DNA from: Angelobacter sp036557225
Lineage (GTDB): Bacteria; Acidobacteriota; Terriglobia; Terriglobales; Acidobacteriaceae
Direction: 5' to 3'
Assembly (NCBI GenBank): GCA_036557225.1
Contig: DATBHX010000132.1
Location: 1-64,000 of the forward strand
DNA: 64,000 nucleotides
The notes beneath the pieces are model-generated. The model had not been told where the DNA came from, made no database searches, and worked only from the letters and a program-made list of their open reading frames with translations. Of the stretch, positions 61,004 to 64,000 are shown one piece after another (position 1 is the first letter of the stretch; every line of letters begins with the position of its first letter). The position numbers were made by a program, and so were the translations under genes.

Positions 61004-62158
61004 CTATCCCCACACCCGATGCGCGGTTTCGATCACCCGACGCAGCTTGGCCCACTGCTCTTCTTCAGTGAGAAGATTGCCCTCCATGGTGGAGGCAAAG
61101 CCGCACTGCGGGCTGAGGGCCAGGCACTCCAGCGGAAGATAGCGCGCGGCTTCGTCGATGCGGCGCATGAGCAGGTCACCGCTTTCCAGTTGCGGGCGCT
61201 TGGTGCTCACCAGCCCAAGCACCACGGACTTGTGACGAGGCACGAAGCGCAGTGGCGCGAAGGTCCCGGAGCGGTCGTCGTCATACTCCAGCAGGAAGCG
61301 ATCGACATTCACACCGGCAAAGACTTTTTCCGCAATGGCATCATAACCGCCTTCGGCGTACCAGTGTCCGCGATTGTTGCCCCGGCAAATATGCATGGCC
61401 AGCGTAACGCCGGAGCGGCGTGCGGCGTCAAGGCAGGCGTTGTCGGCGCGGATGGATTCTTCCAGCAGACCGTTCGGCTCCAGCTTCATCTCGGTGCGTA
61501 TCCACTCGCGCCATCTGGGGTCGATGTAATAGCTGTAGCGTGGCGCGTCAATCTGTATGTAGTCCACGCCCTCCTGTACCAGCTGGGCCAGTTCCGACTT
61601 CATGATGGCAACAATCTCCCACAGCAGCGCGGAATGGTCTTTATAAACTTTGTCGGTCACGCCGGGTTTGAATGCGATCGCGGGAAATTGCGTAGCGCTG
61701 GGCAGGGTGAGCTTGATGCGTCCGGGGCTGTGTTTCTTGAGGAAGCTAAGTTCATGCCCGGTGAGCGGTCCCACTTGCCGAAGCCTGGCCGTGACGATGC
61801 CCGGAACACGGCTGGCCCCCGGGTCCCTTATTTCGAGAGTTCGATGGAGAGCGGGTTGGGCGACGGCTGCGGCAGTTCCGCCCGCTTCCGTCACGGACCA
61901 GTCACGGGGCGCGGCCTCGCTCATGTCAAAGCCGGCGACGGCATCGGTGAAGTCGCTCATGAAGTTCGAGCGCCGCAGTTCCCCATCGGTAAAGACCTCA
62001 AAGCCAAGGTCTTTTTGGCGGGCGAGGGCACGCAAAATGCATTCGTCTTCCAGGGCGCGCAGGCGATGCCGGTCAAAAACCGGGTCACGCCGGGCTTCCA
62101 GAAGGGGTGTGGGGCGCAAAAAACTGCCTACGTGCTCAGCGCGAAATGCAAAAGCCAT
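61004..62158 (-). CDS. MetE-like (cobalamin-independent) methyltransferase domain protein
   Basis: A 384-residue protein like the C-terminal catalytic half of methionine synthase MetE (family of YxjG/YxjH and epoxyalkane:coenzyme M transferase). Zinc ligands are visible: MHICRGNNRG (His and Cys), a Glu strand LLEYDDD, and LALSPQCGFAS (Cys). The substrate-binding part MSDFTDAVAGF and the YIQIDAPRYSYYID strand fit the barrel. It lacks the N-terminal half of MetE. It is the first gene of the pca operon, so it may act on a methoxylated or thiol-linked aromatic intermediate; a role in methionine salvage is the alternative. Start 62158. Confidence 0.85.
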   Translation of the reverse strand: MAFAFRAEHVGSFLRPTPLLEARRDPVFDRHRLRALEDECILRALARQKDLGFEVFTDGELRRSNFMSDFTDAVAGFDMSEAAPRDWSVTEAGGTAAAVAQPALHRTLEIRDPGASRVPGIVTARLRQVGPLTGHELSFLKKHSPGRIKLTLPSATQFPAIAFKPGVTDKVYKDHSALLWEIVAIMKSELAQLVQEGVDYIQIDAPRYSYYIDPRWREWIRTEMKLEPNGLLEESIRADNACLDAARRSGVTLAMHICRGNNRGHWYAEGGYDAIAEKVFAGVNVDRFLLEYDDDRSGTFAPLRFVPRHKSVVLGLVSTKRPQLESGDLLMRRIDEAARYLPLECLALSPQCGFASTMEGNLLTEEEQWAKLRRVIETAHRVWG

Positions 62159-62342
62159 GAATGAACGGAAGGCGTGGTTCGATCACGCCGGTTGTCCCAT
62201 ACGTTTTTGCCTATCGTACAGGAAAGAGGGCGGGAGACCAAACGAGCCGAATCGGCACAATTCGCGGAGCATTCCTACCGACTTTCATAGCCAGTGTTTC
62301 TGAATTTCGTACGTGCCTGATGAAAAGTGCCCGGATTTGGTC

Positions 62343-62500
62343 TTGACAATTCTTATTGCAGGAGGAGAATGTTTGCCGCGACACCTGCAAGAGTGCGAGC
62401 CGCGCAAACGTGAATGCGCGACAGCAGCTCGCGAAAAGAAAGACTTCAATCGTCAGTATAGGGAACCACGGCCTGCGCCGAGAGAAACGCAGGCCGTTGT
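62343..62500 (+). ncRNA. Candidate small RNA or leader transcript
   Basis: TTGACA (62343-62348), a 16-nt spacer and a weak GAGAAT (62365-62370) could start a transcript of about 125 nt ending at the ACGGCCTGCG/CGCAGGCCGT hairpin with TGTTATTT behind it. AGGAGGAG at 62360-62367 overlaps a tiny 14-codon frame from ATG 62369, but that spacing is too short for efficient starting. The candidate is based on elements alone. Confidence 0.25.
62468..62497 (+). terminator. Hairpin terminator
   Basis: ACGGCCTGCG and CGCAGGCCGT pair perfectly over 10 bp around a 10-nt purine-rich loop, followed by TGTTATTT on the plus strand. Confidence 0.55.
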
Positions 62501-62504
62501 TATT

Positions 62505-62536
62505 TGGTAATTGGGTAAGTTGGTAATTGGGTAAAT
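62505..62536. repeat. Octamer tandem repeat, element 3
   Basis: Four octamers end to end: TGGTAATT, GGGTAAGT, TGGTAATT, GGGTAAAT. Unlike elements 1 and 2 there is no inverted partner. It lies 46 nt beyond the stop of the MgtE-sensor gene. Confidence 0.8.
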
Positions 62537-62581
62537 GAAAACCAAACACCAGCGCCGGAGGCGCGACACACAACTAAGGAA

Positions 62582-63829
62582 TCAGATCCGATCCCTTAAC
62601 AGGCTGATGATGTCGTCTGCCGTGATGATACCGGCCAGGCGCTGTTCTTCGTCGACTACCGGCAAGGTGGCGAGGTTGTATTTATCAAACATCTCGGCGA
62701 CGTCCCGGTCTGAGGCGTTGGCTTCAGCGTAGATTACGTGCTCGGGCGAGAGCGTACCGAGACGAGTGCCGCCAGGGGCCAGCACCAGCGAGACCAGCGG
62801 AACCGAGCCGACGAGTCTTTCCTGCTGGTCGACCAGATAGATGGTACTGATGGTCTCAACCGCGCCTTCAAAGGATCGCAGGCGATCAATGGCGTCACCC
62901 ACGGTGTGCTCGGGCGAGAGCGCAATGAACTCGGTGGTCATGCGGCCGGCGGCGGTATTTTCCTCAAACGCAAGCAGCTCGGATACTTCCTGCCGCTCTT
63001 CCGGCTCCATCTCTTCCAGGATTTCTTCTGACGTCTCCGCGGGCAGATCGCCCAGCAGGTCGGCGGCGGCATCGGGATCCATCTCTTCCACGATGTCGGC
63101 AGCACGGTCCGAATCGATGGAGCGCATGAGCTCGATCTGCATCTTCGGATCGATCTCCTCCAATGCCTCAGCCGCAACCTCTTCATCGAGCGATCCGAAG
63201 ACGGCTTCGCGCTCGGCCGGCGCCAGCTCTTCCAGAATGTCGGCAATATCAGCCGGGTGCAGACGGGAGAGCCGCTCATATTCCAGCTTGAGGTGGACAC
63301 GGCGCGAAGGATCGGTCTCAATGAGATCGACGGCCTCCCAGGGAATCGACTTCTCCGGCATGCGCGTGGCCAGGGCTTCAATGGCCCGGCTGGGTGCAAG
63401 ACCTTTGAGCAGGCGGCGGATGGCGCCCCGCAGGCCGATATCGACCCGGCCGACTTTGAGCTTGATGGCGCCGTTGACCGGCTCACGCCAGAAATCAACG
63501 TCATTCACGCGCACAACCTTGCGGCCGGAGACGTCGATGATCTGCTGGTCGAGCAGGTCGCGTTCCAGCAGCAGCATGCCGGCAGAGCTGGCCAGCGGTG
63601 GCCAGTCATGCGGGCTGCCGATCACCTGGATGGAAGATCCAATGACGGTCTTGACCTGGCGCGCGGGCAGAAGACGGTCGCCTTCCGGAGTTCGAACCAC
63701 GAAATCAGAGATGCGGTTGGGGTCTTCCTGCGGCGAGATGGCGACTTCGCGCACCTGTCCGGCAAACGCGCCGGAACTGTCATAAACGGACGCGCCAAGG
63801 ATGCTCGAAAGTGCTACCTCTTCCTGCAT
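62582..63829 (-). CDS. Stand-alone MgtE-type magnesium-sensor protein
   Basis: A 415-residue soluble protein with the cytosolic parts of the magnesium channel MgtE but no membrane domain. Residues 1-80 are PRC-barrel-like (ILGASVYDSSGAFAGQVREV). Residues about 180-290 are MgtE_N, an acidic helical repeat (LHPADIADILEELAPAEREA, IDSDRAADIVEEMDPDAAAD, LLGDLPAETSEEILEEMEP). Residues about 295-415 are two CBS domains (MTTEFIALSPEHTVGDAI, NLATLPVVDEEQRLAGIITA). In MgtE these regions bind Mg2+ and gate the pore. Without the pore it may regulate another transporter, such as the Nramp-related gene at 55607-56899. Confidence 0.88.
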   Translation of the reverse strand: MQEEVALSSILGASVYDSSGAFAGQVREVAISPQEDPNRISDFVVRTPEGDRLLPARQVKTVIGSSIQVIGSPHDWPPLASSAGMLLLERDLLDQQIIDVSGRKVVRVNDVDFWREPVNGAIKLKVGRVDIGLRGAIRRLLKGLAPSRAIEALATRMPEKSIPWEAVDLIETDPSRRVHLKLEYERLSRLHPADIADILEELAPAEREAVFGSLDEEVAAEALEEIDPKMQIELMRSIDSDRAADIVEEMDPDAAADLLGDLPAETSEEILEEMEPEERQEVSELLAFEENTAAGRMTTEFIALSPEHTVGDAIDRLRSFEGAVETISTIYLVDQQERLVGSVPLVSLVLAPGGTRLGTLSPEHVIYAEANASDRDVAEMFDKYNLATLPVVDEEQRLAGIITADDIISLLRDRI

Positions 63830-64000
63830 GACTCTTCTTCCTGCTCAACTCTATGAATGCAGAATACCCAAATGTAGTTTGCCGTGACTAGGGCTTTTTG
63901 GAAATCGCAGAGAGCGGAGCAGGATCGGGAGATGGGGTCATCAGGAAATCGGGAGATTGAAAGACCGAAAAGGTGGATGATCAGGGAAATCTTTTGCAGA
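63830..64000. other. Window end, no gene seen
   Basis: After the sensor gene's upstream ribosome site (AGGAAGAAGAG) the last 171 nt hold only an imperfect direct repeat (ATCGGGAGAT at about 63927 and 63948). Any gene to the right starts outside the window. Confidence 0.4.

Larger units (their letters stand above)
62159..62581. other. Intergenic region with candidate small RNA
   Basis: These 423 nt between the MetE-like gene and the MgtE-sensor gene hold a TTGACA box (62343-62348), AGGAGGAG followed by ATG at 62369, a 10-bp hairpin (62468-62497) and an octamer repeat (62505-62536). No ORF with recognisable content is present. The pca operon promoter should lie in the left part (around 62170-62300), where I cannot name a -35/-10 pair. 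Confidence 0.5.

Noticed and set aside
61019..62164. 381-codon plus-strand frame opposite the MetE-like gene
   Set aside because: Antisense shadow with no domain; the zinc-ligand motifs are on the minus strand.
62505..62536. Replication origin with DnaA-box-like repeats
   Set aside because: The octamers do not match TTATNCACA, and no dnaA/dnaN or parAB genes are near.

Overview
The window looks like chromosomal DNA of an Acidobacteriota (Terriglobia/Koribacteraceae-like) soil bacterium. The evidence is indirect: fairly GC-rich housekeeping genes, sulfatase, prolyl oligopeptidase and protocatechuate genes, sortilin-like propeller proteins, an ECF sigma factor coupled to a PknB-type kinase, and the GC-rich palindromic and short tandem intergenic repeats common in that phylum. 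No taxonomic marker such as rRNA is present.

Bases 1-5,900 are an accessory, partly decayed stretch. It holds a VapB45/VapC45-like toxin-antitoxin pair with a 41-residue third ORF, a HARE-HTH protein, a tRNA-Asn with a 27-nt D-loop insertion, several orphan small genes, two diverged copies of a non-coding repeat, and a frameshifted gene. A clear sigma-70 promoter at 5,902-5,930 then opens the core region: pheS-pheT (PheT lacks the usual tRNA-binding OB domain), an ATP-grasp enzyme, a cupin and enolase.

From 12 to 31 kb lie envelope and secreted proteins: a TPR membrane protein, an arylsulfatase, a methyltransferase, a three-repeat Gly/Tyr-rich exported protein, a MetA-type outer-membrane protein that appears to start with ATA, an ABC exporter, a GH18 chitinase-like protein, a canonical tRNA-Asn preceded by two partial tandem copies of its own 3' end, a prolyl oligopeptidase, a glycine-zipper lipoprotein and a sortilin-like propeller. 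Three tandem paralogous exported proteins (30.4-33.8 kb) diverge from an NtrC-type regulator, sensor kinase and lipoprotein operon (34.0-38.0 kb).

From 38 to 55.6 kb come a kinase/ECF sigma pair, two methyltransferases, a WaaE-like glycosyltransferase behind a 146-nt nested palindrome, an Lgt-methyltransferase fusion, an MFS transporter, an alcohol dehydrogenase, an XdhC/MobA/HAD operon, an IscU-like protein, a BtuF-like protein and a Nudix hydrolase. The last part has an Nramp-related transporter with the DPGG/TPW motifs of magnesium-type members, a five-gene protocatechuate operon (pcaHG, pcaB and a pcaD-pcaC fusion, led by a MetE-like methyltransferase), and a stand-alone MgtE-type magnesium-sensor protein without a membrane domain. 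An 8-nt tandem repeat built on TGGTAATT/GGGTAAGT occurs at three places between 49 and 62.6 kb.
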